DNA from: an uncultured Chloroflexales bacterium
GTDB lineage: Bacteria > Chloroflexota > Chloroflexia > Chloroflexales > Chloroflexaceae
Assembly: GCA_937902315.1 (NCBI GenBank)
Contig: CALGUG010000008.1
Location: 1 to 64,000 of the forward strand
Reading direction: 5' to 3'
DNA length: 64,000 nucleotides
Each line of letters begins with the position of its first letter. Position 1 is the first letter of the stretch. The notes beneath the pieces were generated by a model. It was given only the letters and a program-made list of their open reading frames with translations. It was not told the DNA's origin and made no database searches. Below are positions 53,250 to 60,956 of the stretch, piece by piece. Made by a program: the position numbers and the translations under genes.

Positions 53250-53939
53250 TTAGGCCTGAGCGCGGCAGCGATAGCCGATTCCAAACACAGTTTCGATATA
53301 TTGCGGGTGCGTCGGGTCGCTTTCGATCTTTTTGCGAATATTGCGAATATGCACATCGATGGTACGCTCGACGCCTTCGTAGGTGTTGCCCTGCAGCCGT
53401 TCGAGCAGTTGCTCGCGCGAGAAAACCCGTCCCGGAGCCGCCATCAGTGTGCTGAGTAGCTCAAACTCAGAAGGGGTGAGATTGGCCAGCTGCCCAGCCA
53501 CCGTCACTTCGTAGCTGGCCCGGTCAAGGCGAAGCTCGCCCACCTGATAGACCTCAGCCGCTTGCATGTTGCTGGCTACTACCCGACGCAACACAGCTCG
53601 AATGCGCGCATGGAGCTCTTTTAGGCTAAAGGGCTTAGTAACATAATCATCGGCGCCTAATTCGAGCCCGACAATTTTATCGGTCTCTTCGATTCGTGCG
53701 GTCACAAGAATGATCGGGGTATTTGATTCTTGGCGGAAGCTGCGCATAAAGCTAAGACCATCGAGGCTCGGCATCATCACGTCGAGCAGAATAAGATCGG
53801 GACGAAGGCGACGGCTCAAGATCAGCGCTTCGTTGCCATCGCTAGCCGTAATCACTTTATAACCTTGCTCGCTTAAATAGTCCTCGATTAAGACACGCAT
53901 ATTTGCATGATCATCAACGACGAGAATCGTTTTTTTCAT
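53250..53939 (-). CDS. OmpR/PhoB-family response regulator
   Basis: 229 residues from ATG 53939. Receiver domain 1-120 (ILVVDDHANMRVLIEDYL, acceptor Asp in LILLDVMMPSLDG, Lys in VTKPFSLKEL), and a C-terminal winged helix about 130-228 (LTPSEFELLSTLMAAPGRVF, ERTIDVHIRNIRKKIE). Partner of the kinase downstream in the same operon. It is divergent from the HlyD-like gene at 54316; an inverted repeat pair in the shared spacer is a candidate target. Confidence 0.95.
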   Translation of the reverse strand: MKKTILVVDDHANMRVLIEDYLSEQGYKVITASDGNEALILSRRLRPDLILLDVMMPSLDGLSFMRSFRQESNTPIILVTARIEETDKIVGLELGADDYVTKPFSLKELHARIRAVLRRVVASNMQAAEVYQVGELRLDRASYEVTVAGQLANLTPSEFELLSTLMAAPGRVFSREQLLERLQGNTYEGVERTIDVHIRNIRKKIESDPTHPQYIETVFGIGYRCRAQA

Positions 53940-54143
53940 GGTAAACCCCGCATTCCAGAGACTACCTGATGTGTCATCTAACAAACGCCATTCGTTGTGC
54001 TGTGTCCCTTTGAAATCGGCTATCGATACAGCAAACGGTCTGGCTTATTAAGAAACCGTTGTAGCCTGTTAAAAGTCTATGGCCTGCTGTGTTTCGCGCG
54101 ATCGTTCCATCGTACTAAGGCAATGTGAAGAGTATAACAAACA

Positions 54144-54262
54144 GATATGTAGAATGTGTGTAGATCTCTTAAAGCTTGGTTGTATAGCGCGCTCCTTGCC
54201 GATTTGTCGAGATTTTTAAGCTATAAATCGCGCTTACATAACCTTTAAAACTTCTACATATC
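54144..54262. promoter_or_regulatory. Paired 11-bp inverted repeats in the divergent two-component spacer
   Basis: GATATGTAGAA (54144-54154) recurs exactly as its reverse complement TTCTACATATC at 54252-54262. The starts are 108 bases apart, close to ten helical turns, and the repeats bracket TTTAAG/CTTAAAG words. They could be regulator sites for the divergent promoters. Confidence 0.5.
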
Positions 54263-54315
54263 TTTGCTCTAGACTAGATGGACTGCTGCTACACAAAACA
54301 GAGAGGGGCAAATGT

Positions 54316-54978
54316 ATGCAGCATTTCCATCATTCGTTTATCCAAACCAAGCATCACCAAGCGCTGATCGGCTTAATTTGTATGCTGATCGGCACGCTTG
54401 TCATTTTCGTTTTTGGATTCTATTGGCGCGCCGAACGAACTGAGTCAACGTTTGTCGCAACTGCCTTTGTGCTGAAAGCGTATCTACCTGAAACACAGCG
54501 CTACCATGCTAGGTTGTGTGCACAAAGCGATCCACAATTTGTCGAACTTGTGCTTCGATCAGACGCCGATCAGTCCATCAAGCTCGGCCAACATGTCGAG
54601 CTAAAGGCGCAGTCAAGCGATGCAGATGTCATCTCGGGGCAGATACAGACCATCGAGCAGCGCGCCGAGCAGCTCTATCTTGGTATCGTGCTCGATCGGG
54701 AAGGGATGCAAGTCGATCTAGATCAAGCCGAAGCGATCACGCTCAGCATTCTGTCTGCTGAGCAGCGGGAAGCATTATTCGTGCCCGATCAGGCTCTTCA
54801 GCGCCGAGATGGCCGTAGCTTTGTTGAGGTTCGTTGGGCAGCGGGCGAGCCTGCCGTGCCGATCGCGGTCGAGACAGGGGCGAGCCAAGCAGGCTATACT
54901 GAGATCGTGAGCTGTAGCGAGATCGGTTGGCAGTGCCTTGAGGTAGGTGATGAAGTTGTGTTGCGAGCAACGCCGTAG
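54316..54978 (+). CDS. Single-TM protein with HlyD/efflux-adaptor-like beta domain
   Basis: 220 residues: one membrane helix at about 17-40 (ALIGLICMLIGTLVIFVFGFY) and a beta-rich external part. The region about 85-220 (SIKLGQHVELKAQSSDADVI, AEQREALFVPDQALQRRDGR, GASQAGYTEIVS) resembles the beta-barrel and membrane-proximal domains of periplasmic adaptor (HlyD/MacA) proteins, but the lipoyl/coiled-coil hairpin is missing. Divergent from a two-component system, so likely regulated by it. ATG 54316 with GAGAGGGG upstream. Its stop is 2 bases from the stop of the convergent gene. Function unknown. Confidence 0.62.
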   Translation: MQHFHHSFIQTKHHQALIGLICMLIGTLVIFVFGFYWRAERTESTFVATAFVLKAYLPETQRYHARLCAQSDPQFVELVLRSDADQSIKLGQHVELKAQSSDADVISGQIQTIEQRAEQLYLGIVLDREGMQVDLDQAEAITLSILSAEQREALFVPDQALQRRDGRSFVEVRWAAGEPAVPIAVETGASQAGYTEIVSCSEIGWQCLEVGDEVVLRATP

Positions 54979-54980
54979 AG

Positions 54981-55811
54981 CTAGCGGAACCAACGCTGAT
55001 TGAGCTCTTCAAAAAAGCCCTCGCGTTGTAGCTCTACGATCACACGGTTGACATTGGCATTGAGCTGGAAAGCGCTGGCTGGCATGGCCAGAGCGTAAGG
55101 CTCGAAGGTTAGTTCGGGCCGCACGATTCGTAGGTTGGGGTGCTGGCTGCAGCCGATCAGGGCAGCAACATGGTCGACAATGGCCGCATCGAGCTGGCCG
55201 AGCGCGAGGGCGCTGAGAACTTGGCTGGCTTCGTCGAAATCGTTTGCAAGACTAAAACGCGCGCCGTCGTTGAGCATACGTCGCGCGAGGCCGTCTGCAT
55301 CGCTGCCCAGCGCCGTGCCCACCCGCAGGCCGCTCAGTTGATCGAGGCTGTTGATCGAGCTCGCTGTGGGCACGACCAAGACCTGGCCTGCGTTGAAGTA
55401 GAACTCGGAGAATCGCGCTCGTTCGCCTTGTTCGGGCGCGTAGGGCAGGGCCGCTGCTATCAGATCGGCGTCGCCGTTGACGAGGCTATCGTAGAGTGCA
55501 TCGTAGCCCGTCGTGCGAAATTCGATCTCTAAGTTGAGCCTTCGGCCTAGTTCGCGGGCGAGATCCATATCGTAGCCCACAAACTCGCCATCGACCACAT
55601 CGGCGAAGGGCCGCCAGCCCGGATCGGTAACGACTCGCAGTGTGCCGCGCTGTTGGGCCGCCGCCCAAATCGGATCAAGCCCAACCCCGCCAATGCCGCC
55701 CCATTGGGTGATCGCTACTAGCAGCAGGTAGGCGCAGAGAATTCCAAGCGCTATTCGATCTAGCCGCGAAAAGCGTTTTTGTGTTTGCTTTGTAAGCGCT
55801 TTTGTTTGCAT
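54981..55811 (-). CDS. Family 3 extracellular solute-binding protein (amino-acid type)
   Basis: 276 residues from ATG 55811 (GAGGA upstream). A single N-terminal hydrophobic segment (about 18-38, LGILCAYLLLVAITQWGGIG) is a signal anchor; there is no lipobox Cys. The rest is the SBP_bac_3 fold: GTLRVVTDPGWRPFADVVDG, YDMDLARELGRRL, DADLIAAALPYAPE and the closing hinge VVPTASSINSLDQLSGLRV. It would capture a polar amino acid or opine outside the cell. No ABC permease or ATPase lies beside it, so it may serve a distant transporter or a sensor. ORF could be extended upstream by 31 residues without support. Confidence 0.8.
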   Translation of the reverse strand: MQTKALTKQTQKRFSRLDRIALGILCAYLLLVAITQWGGIGGVGLDPIWAAAQQRGTLRVVTDPGWRPFADVVDGEFVGYDMDLARELGRRLNLEIEFRTTGYDALYDSLVNGDADLIAAALPYAPEQGERARFSEFYFNAGQVLVVPTASSINSLDQLSGLRVGTALGSDADGLARRMLNDGARFSLANDFDEASQVLSALALGQLDAAIVDHVAALIGCSQHPNLRIVRPELTFEPYALAMPASAFQLNANVNRVIVELQREGFFEELNQRWFR

Positions 55812-55911
55812 CTTTGTGTCCTCTTTAGCTATTGTACACGCTTTGAGGCCCGCTTCCAAGAGCAACGCTCGCAGCGCGGCAAAGCCGCCGATTCCGTAGC
55901 GCACCTGAGAT

Positions 55912-56256
55912 CACTTTGGCGATGAGGGCTTTTCCTTCCATTCGTGCTCAAGCGCGTCCGCCTCCGGCTATCAGAAGGGCTAGCCCACCCTCATCCCCAG
56001 CCCTTCTCCCGCCAGAAGCGGGAGAAGGGAGCAAGAGCCTCCTAAGCCGATCAGTCCTTCAGATCGATTGGTGCTCTTCCGTTCTCGGCGATGCGGCTTC
56101 GGTCGGCGCATCGTTAGACAACGCAAAGCAAAGAGTGCAGCAACGCGATCTTCGACTCTGCCGCAGGCCGATCGCTCGTTTGGGAGGACAGGACCTTGGT
56201 AGCCGTAGGCGGACGCGCTGAGGCCCGAATGGGAGTGAGAGATCTCGCCGCCAGCG
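55912..56256. repeat. Complete family A element with family C palindrome
   Basis: 345 bp. Plus core 55952-55974 with CTTCCATTCG before it, minus core 56195-56217, right outer end GATCTCGCCGCCAGCG. Contains the family C hairpin CCCTTCTCCCGC/GCGGGAGAAGGG (56001-56029) and a family B piece ACTCTGCCGCAGGCCGATCG near 56153. Occupies the divergent spacer before the LCP gene. The ORFs drawn through it are not genes. Confidence 0.76.
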
Positions 56257-56466
56257 TTTTGAACTGGCGAGCAGATTCGCTAGTGGAAGGCTCGGGCTTG
56301 TGCTACTATGCAACAAGAAGCTCTGACACTCGTTTAAACTTTCAGCTCTGTTGTAGGCTCTATAACACTCTTCTTTTAGAATGGAGTGTATAGCGATTGA
56401 CGAGCGTGCTACAATCGTTTACTGCGGACTATCCGCGGCCCTCGTGTAGTGTAGGAGTTTTCTAAT

Positions 56467-57975
56467 ATGGATTGCACTGCGGCTCGCGCGCTTCTTGATC
56501 AAGGTGTGGTCCCCGGTCCGCAGACCGCTTCAACGACCCAACTCGGTTTTCATCTTGCGCAGTGCCCGGCCTGTCGTGAATATCGTGCTCAGAAGGACGA
56601 TCTGCTGCTTCAACTGCTGGTCCACAATCAGCCGAGTGCGAGGCAGCTTCCAGCTGATATTGTCTCTGCTACAGCACGCACCACTCGCCCCGTTAGGCTG
56701 CACGAGCTTGAAGCTGATGACCAAGAGGCAGATCAGGCGCAGACCGCCCCAGCGCGAAAAAGCTCCAACCTGTTAGGCCAGATAGCAGGCGTAACAGCTA
56801 TTATTGTTTTGGTTGGTCTTTTCGCTGGTGCGCTTTGGCTCAATGGTATTCGAGTGCGCACGCTCGATAACATCGCCTCGTTTGTCGTTACGCCTCAACC
56901 CGCGAGCAGCCGCGATAGCGCTCTCGCTTTAGGTGGCGGAATCGGTGCGGGTGAGTCTCTGTTTAGCAAGAATTCGTTTGAGCAAAACGAGCCGCTGATC
57001 GCTGCCGAGGCGAGCGCTACGCCTGAGCCGACTCAGGAGGCAACGGCGGAACCTACCAGCGAGCCGACCGCTACAGCCTCGCCAACCGCGCGGGTTTTGG
57101 TGACGGCAACGCCATGGCCGACCTTACAACCGGCTGAGCCGACCGCGACCGCTACGCCCGATATCCCTCCTCCGCCGCCCGGAGAGCCGTTTACCGTGCT
57201 GCTGTTAGGCAACGATAAGCGCCCTCAAGAGACGGGCGTGCCGCGTACCGACGCCATGATGCTGGTTCGGATCGATCCCCAGAGCGGCCATATCGCCCTC
57301 TTATCGTTCCCTCGCGACCTATGGGTGGTGATTCCGGGTTACGGCCAGACTCGTATCAATGCGGCCTATGTGTGGGGCGAAGTCTATGGCGCGGAGGGTG
57401 GCGGCTTAGGCCTCGCCAAACGCACGGTGAGCAACCTGATCGGCCGCGAAGTCGACTATGTTGTTATGGTCGATTTTGAAGGCTTTATCGGTCTAATCGA
57501 CAGCATCGGCGGCATTACCGTTAATGTCGACAAAGAGCTTGATGATCCGCAATTCCCGACCATGGACTACGGCTACACCCACGCTCACTTCGATGTTGGA
57601 CCCCAACATATGGATGGTGTCACAGCTCTGACCTATAGCCGGATTCGCCATCCCGATAGCGACTTTATGCGCATTCGCCGTCAGCAGACGGTTTTGATTG
57701 GCATCGCCGAGCGTTTGCAGCAGCGTGGAGACTTTCAGAACTTGATCAGCGCCGATAAGATCACTGCCTCGCTGCGCGGCTATGTTCAGACCGATATGCC
57801 CCAAGAGCGGATTGTCGCTGCGATCTGGGCCTTGCGCAACGCTAATGCCAGCACGGTGCAGCGCTATACCTTGAGCAGCGACATGGTGAGCTTTGGGGTC
57901 GGCAACGATGCCTATGCGATCGTCGCTAACCCAGGCAGTGTCGCTCAGTTAGTCCGCCAGCTCTACGGCGAGTAG
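56467..57975 (+). CDS. LytR-CpsA-Psr (LCP) family transferase with N-terminal zinc-finger domain
   Basis: 502 residues. The N-terminus has HLAQCPACREYR with C3, H29, C33 and C36, a zf-HC2-like finger usually found in anti-sigma factors; one membrane helix lies at about 98-125. A Thr/Pro/Glu-rich linker (about 170-235) leads to the LCP domain (about 240-500): PRTDAMMLVRID, LSFPRDLWVVIPGYGQTRIN, YSRIRHPDSDFMRIRRQQ, with the Arg residues that hold the polyprenyl diphosphate. LCP proteins attach glycopolymers to peptidoglycan at the outer face. The cytosolic zinc finger is unusual and suggests a regulatory link. ATG 56467 with TAGGAG upstream. Confidence 0.88.
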   Translation: MDCTAARALLDQGVVPGPQTASTTQLGFHLAQCPACREYRAQKDDLLLQLLVHNQPSARQLPADIVSATARTTRPVRLHELEADDQEADQAQTAPARKSSNLLGQIAGVTAIIVLVGLFAGALWLNGIRVRTLDNIASFVVTPQPASSRDSALALGGGIGAGESLFSKNSFEQNEPLIAAEASATPEPTQEATAEPTSEPTATASPTARVLVTATPWPTLQPAEPTATATPDIPPPPPGEPFTVLLLGNDKRPQETGVPRTDAMMLVRIDPQSGHIALLSFPRDLWVVIPGYGQTRINAAYVWGEVYGAEGGGLGLAKRTVSNLIGREVDYVVMVDFEGFIGLIDSIGGITVNVDKELDDPQFPTMDYGYTHAHFDVGPQHMDGVTALTYSRIRHPDSDFMRIRRQQTVLIGIAERLQQRGDFQNLISADKITASLRGYVQTDMPQERIVAAIWALRNANASTVQRYTLSSDMVSFGVGNDAYAIVANPGSVAQLVRQLYGE

Positions 57976-58087
57976 GTGTTGTGGAACACAACTCGTTTCT
58001 GGGTTTTGTTTTTCCGCGTTGCGAGCACGCAGATTTTTGTGCGGACGAGCTATGAGTGAGCACTGCGGGCCGCCGCAGGCGGCGCCT

Positions 58088-58212
58088 TATACCAAATCCG
58101 GTTGATTAGGTTCTCTTTGGCCTTTGGCAGAGCGGAACGTGACTCTTTCCTTTTTCCCAGCTTTTCGTTTTTCTGAGCGAAGAGCATGCACGTCTTTAAA
58201 CGGATTTGGTAT
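58088..58212. repeat. Family B MITE-like element, short form
   Basis: 125 bp with ends ATACCAAATCCG and CGGATTTGGTAT, nearly perfect inverted 12-mers. The arm CCCAGCTTTTCGTTTTTCTG matches the copy at 14838 in inverse orientation. It lies downstream of the LCP gene next to a family A end. Confidence 0.85.
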
Positions 58213-58239
58213 TACAGGCTGTATGGGAGGATTGAACTG

Positions 58240-58299
58240 TTGATAGCCGTAGGCGGACGCGCTAGAGCACGCTTGGGAGGATGGCAGCCTCTCCGCCTT
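58240..58299 (-). repeat. Family A end, minus orientation
   Basis: Core 58240-58262, followed by AGAGCACGCTTGGGAGG and the outer end CCTCTCCGCC (58288-58297). The matching plus end, if bracket pairing is real, is at 51607. Confidence 0.75.
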
Positions 58300-58333
58300 G
58301 AAGCTTGCGATTAGTGGTGCAGAAAGAGATAGC

Positions 58334-58373
58334 AAACAGAGATTCCGCGAAGTGAGCGGAATCTCTGTTTTTT
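58334..58373. terminator. Strong isolated bidirectional terminator
   Basis: 15-bp perfect stem AAACAGAGATTCCGC/GCGGAATCTCTGTTT with a 7-base loop and TTT after it. It is about 360 bases after the LCP stop and not adjacent to any ORF. It may end LCP read-through or an unannotated small RNA. Confidence 0.75.
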
Positions 58374-59164
58374 GTAGTTAAGCTTTGGTATGAAGGATTC
58401 AGTATAATCGGCCTTATAGGCGCTCAGGAAGCAGGAACTGTTGATCTAACTGCTTTTATGGTTAAACAGTATCGCTTAGGTATGATGGAAGTGATATGGC
58501 AGAATATGTGACAAAAAGTGCCTACTTTCACAAATGGTGTCGTTTGCATGTAAATCGCTTCTATATTTAGCGATGCTAGATAACGTTTGTAGAAGCATGC
58601 CTACTTTGGTAAAGAAAGCTTCACTCATAGGAACAGTGCGAATAGGGCTTTAGTGCTATGATAGCAGCGCCATAGCATGTGAAGCCCAAGCAATATGCAG
58701 TAATTAGCAGCTATCTGCAGAAGGAAAAAGCTTTTTTGGGAGCGGATAAGTTGGTAAAATAATTACTGCTTGACATTAAGTATAATCTGGGTTAAGATGA
58801 TCCCGTTTTAGAGAACGTTATCATACAAACATGCATGCTAATAAAGCAAGGGTTTCTTGAAACGTTCGCTATAAATAGGAAATATGAGGAGACCTGAGGT
58901 AAGAGCCGAAGCGTTTTCTATTTTGTTGTGATTATTGTGTTGTTCAAGATCGCCAAGTAATATTCTTGCAAGTGAGGCATCTGAGTATTTACTCACTTTT
59001 TTTATCAGGATAACCTGATAAATACCTGATACTTGCATGAATTCACAACGTATGCTACACTCACGCATCGCAAACGTATTCACCAATTATACACTTCGGC
59101 ATCTTGGACAAAGGACCGCGTTTCACACTATTGCTGTGAAACCCAGAGTGAGGTGGAGTGCTCC
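58374..59164. other. AT-rich intergenic region before the NlpC/P60 gene
   Basis: About 790 bases of AT-rich DNA. A possible promoter is TTGACA (58770-58775), 17 bases, TAAGAT (58793-58798), which would give a leader of about 360 bases. Near 59005-59035 the words ACCTGATA and AGGATAACCTGAT repeat three times. The 82-codon minus ORF at 58838 has no coding signals. I see nothing else certain. Confidence 0.4.
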
Positions 59165-60787
59165 ATGATCGAGCAAAGACAAAGTTCCTTGCTGTTTCCG
59201 GTGCGACAAGAGAGTGATGTATTGCGTGAACGTGTTAGTCGTCAACGACAACACCGCCAAAATTACACACGATCGGTTCAATCGATTCGCCAGCATGCCA
59301 CATCGCTCTTGACTTCCCCTGTAGAAACTGCGCGTAGCTTGCCCTCTCGCTACTGGCTCCACTTGGTTATCGCTTTGGTGATGCCAGTTTCGATCATTCT
59401 CAGCTCTTTACCTGTTCATCAACAGGACCTCGCTGTAGATACACGCGAGTTTAGCTCGCTCGCCGATTTGCCGATTGGTTTAGGCCCAATCGCTCTGGAA
59501 GGCGATGAAGAGATCCCTCTGGTTGGCGATGCGCCTTTAGGTGAAGATGAAGCCTTCCCGATGCCGATTTCTCTTGTGTCGCGCAGTGAAGTCATCGCAC
59601 CACTGGTTGTGGATGCGCGAGTGAGCGGTGAATCGGCTCGCCTACGCACCGGCCCAGGTCTCGACTATGACGAAGTAGGCAAACTCGAAGCCAATACTCC
59701 GATTCAGGTTGTTGGCCGTTTTGGCGACTGGTTCCAGGTTCGACAGGGCGATCAAGTCTATTGGATGGCCGGTGAACTGATCGATTTGCCAGAAGCTGCC
59801 GCTTTCTCGCTGAACGAAGTACCCGCTTCCTCGATCGCACCACCTCCTCCTCCCAAGGTTGGACACGTGCTTGAAGAGGGCTTGAACTTGCGCGACGGCC
59901 CCGGCACCAACTACGTCGGTATGGTGAAGCTGGATGCTGGCGCTCAGCTCTCGTTGCTTGAGCAGTATCAAGATTGGTTGCACGTTGTCACCAGCGATAA
60001 CCGCGATGGTTGGGTGAAGGCAGAGTTCCTTTCGGTTGTTGATGGCGTGCTAGAGCGCGTGCCTGTAACCGAGAATATTCCCGACCCGAACCCGGCTTTG
60101 GTTGCTTGGGTGCGTGAGAACAACGTTAACCTGCGCAAGGGCCCCGGCTCGGCTTATGCCTCGCTTGGCAAGATCGGCGATGTTCAAGTGAGCTTGGTAG
60201 CCCGTCACAAGGACTGGTACAAGGTTAAGACCCCCAATGGTACCGTCGCTTGGATCTTCTCGGATCTGCTCGATGTTGCGCCTATGGTGCAGCGTCGCGT
60301 GGCCGTAACCAACGATATCCCGCCTTTGCCCGTTGCTCCACGTATTACGACTCGGGCTAGCTCCGGCGGCTCGTCGGGCGGCTCGTCGGCTGCGCTTTCG
60401 ATCCCCGCTAGCGGCGATGTAGCGAGCTATGCTGTGCAGTTTGTTGGCTATCGCTACCGCTGGGGCGGCGCAAGCCCGGCCGGCTTCGACTGCAGCGGTT
60501 TGACGAGCTATGTCTATCGCCAGTTTGGTGTGCGTTTACCACACAGCTCGGCTGGACAGTTTAACTCGGCTTATGGCGCGATCATCAACAATATGGGCAG
60601 TTTGGCGCCCGGCGACCTGATGTTCTTTGTTAACACAGGCGCTCGCGGTATCAGCCACGTTGCGATCTACATCGGCGGTGGCCGCATGGTTCACGCAATG
60701 ACGCCGCGCTTGGGTGTGCAGATTTCCAACATCTATGAGCCCTACTGGGTCAATCACTTCTACGGTGGTTTGCGCCCCTATCGCTAG
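59165..60787 (+). CDS. NlpC/P60 cell-wall endopeptidase with three SH3b domains
   Basis: 540 residues from ATG 59165 (GAGGTGGAG upstream; the in-frame ATG at 59033 lacks one). An N-terminal basic region is followed by one membrane helix at about 62-82. Three bacterial SH3 domains, each with an LR-x-GPG motif: RLRTGPGLDYDEVG, NLRDGPGTNYVGM and NLRKGPGSAYASLG. After a Gly/Ser linker (about 400-420) comes the NlpC/P60 catalytic domain: YRWGGASPAGFDCSGLTSYV with the active Cys, and GISHVAIYIGGGRMVHA with the His. It cleaves peptide bonds in peptidoglycan stems outside the membrane. Followed by its own terminator. Confidence 0.93.
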   Translation: MIEQRQSSLLFPVRQESDVLRERVSRQRQHRQNYTRSVQSIRQHATSLLTSPVETARSLPSRYWLHLVIALVMPVSIILSSLPVHQQDLAVDTREFSSLADLPIGLGPIALEGDEEIPLVGDAPLGEDEAFPMPISLVSRSEVIAPLVVDARVSGESARLRTGPGLDYDEVGKLEANTPIQVVGRFGDWFQVRQGDQVYWMAGELIDLPEAAAFSLNEVPASSIAPPPPPKVGHVLEEGLNLRDGPGTNYVGMVKLDAGAQLSLLEQYQDWLHVVTSDNRDGWVKAEFLSVVDGVLERVPVTENIPDPNPALVAWVRENNVNLRKGPGSAYASLGKIGDVQVSLVARHKDWYKVKTPNGTVAWIFSDLLDVAPMVQRRVAVTNDIPPLPVAPRITTRASSGGSSGGSSAALSIPASGDVASYAVQFVGYRYRWGGASPAGFDCSGLTSYVYRQFGVRLPHSSAGQFNSAYGAIINNMGSLAPGDLMFFVNTGARGISHVAIYIGGGRMVHAMTPRLGVQISNIYEPYWVNHFYGGLRPYR

Positions 60788-60809
60788 ATCCGTTTGACGA
60801 TTTGATAGC

Positions 60810-60856
60810 AAGGCTGTAGTTCTTGCAGGAAACTGCCAGACTACAGCCTTCTTTTT
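60810..60856 (+). terminator. Intrinsic terminator after the NlpC/P60 gene
   Basis: 11-bp outer stem AAGGCTGTAGT/ACTACAGCCTT containing an inner GCAG/CTGC stem, followed by CTTTTTG. Confidence 0.85.
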
Positions 60857-60956
60857 GTACTTTCGTCGCCTTTAGGATACAATCAGCCCGATCTCTCAAA
60901 GGTTGAAGGTGAAGAGATGGCTCTGCCGTTTCTTCCAAATTATTGAGGAGTATTTC

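Noticed and set aside
58770..58786. TTGACA followed by TATAAT as a promoter
   Set aside because: The spacing is 5 bases, too short; only the alternative -10 at 58793 has the right distance.
58838..59086. 82-codon minus-strand ORF
   Set aside because: No ribosome site or recognised motif, in AT-rich DNA with repeated words; it overlaps the leader of the NlpC/P60 gene.
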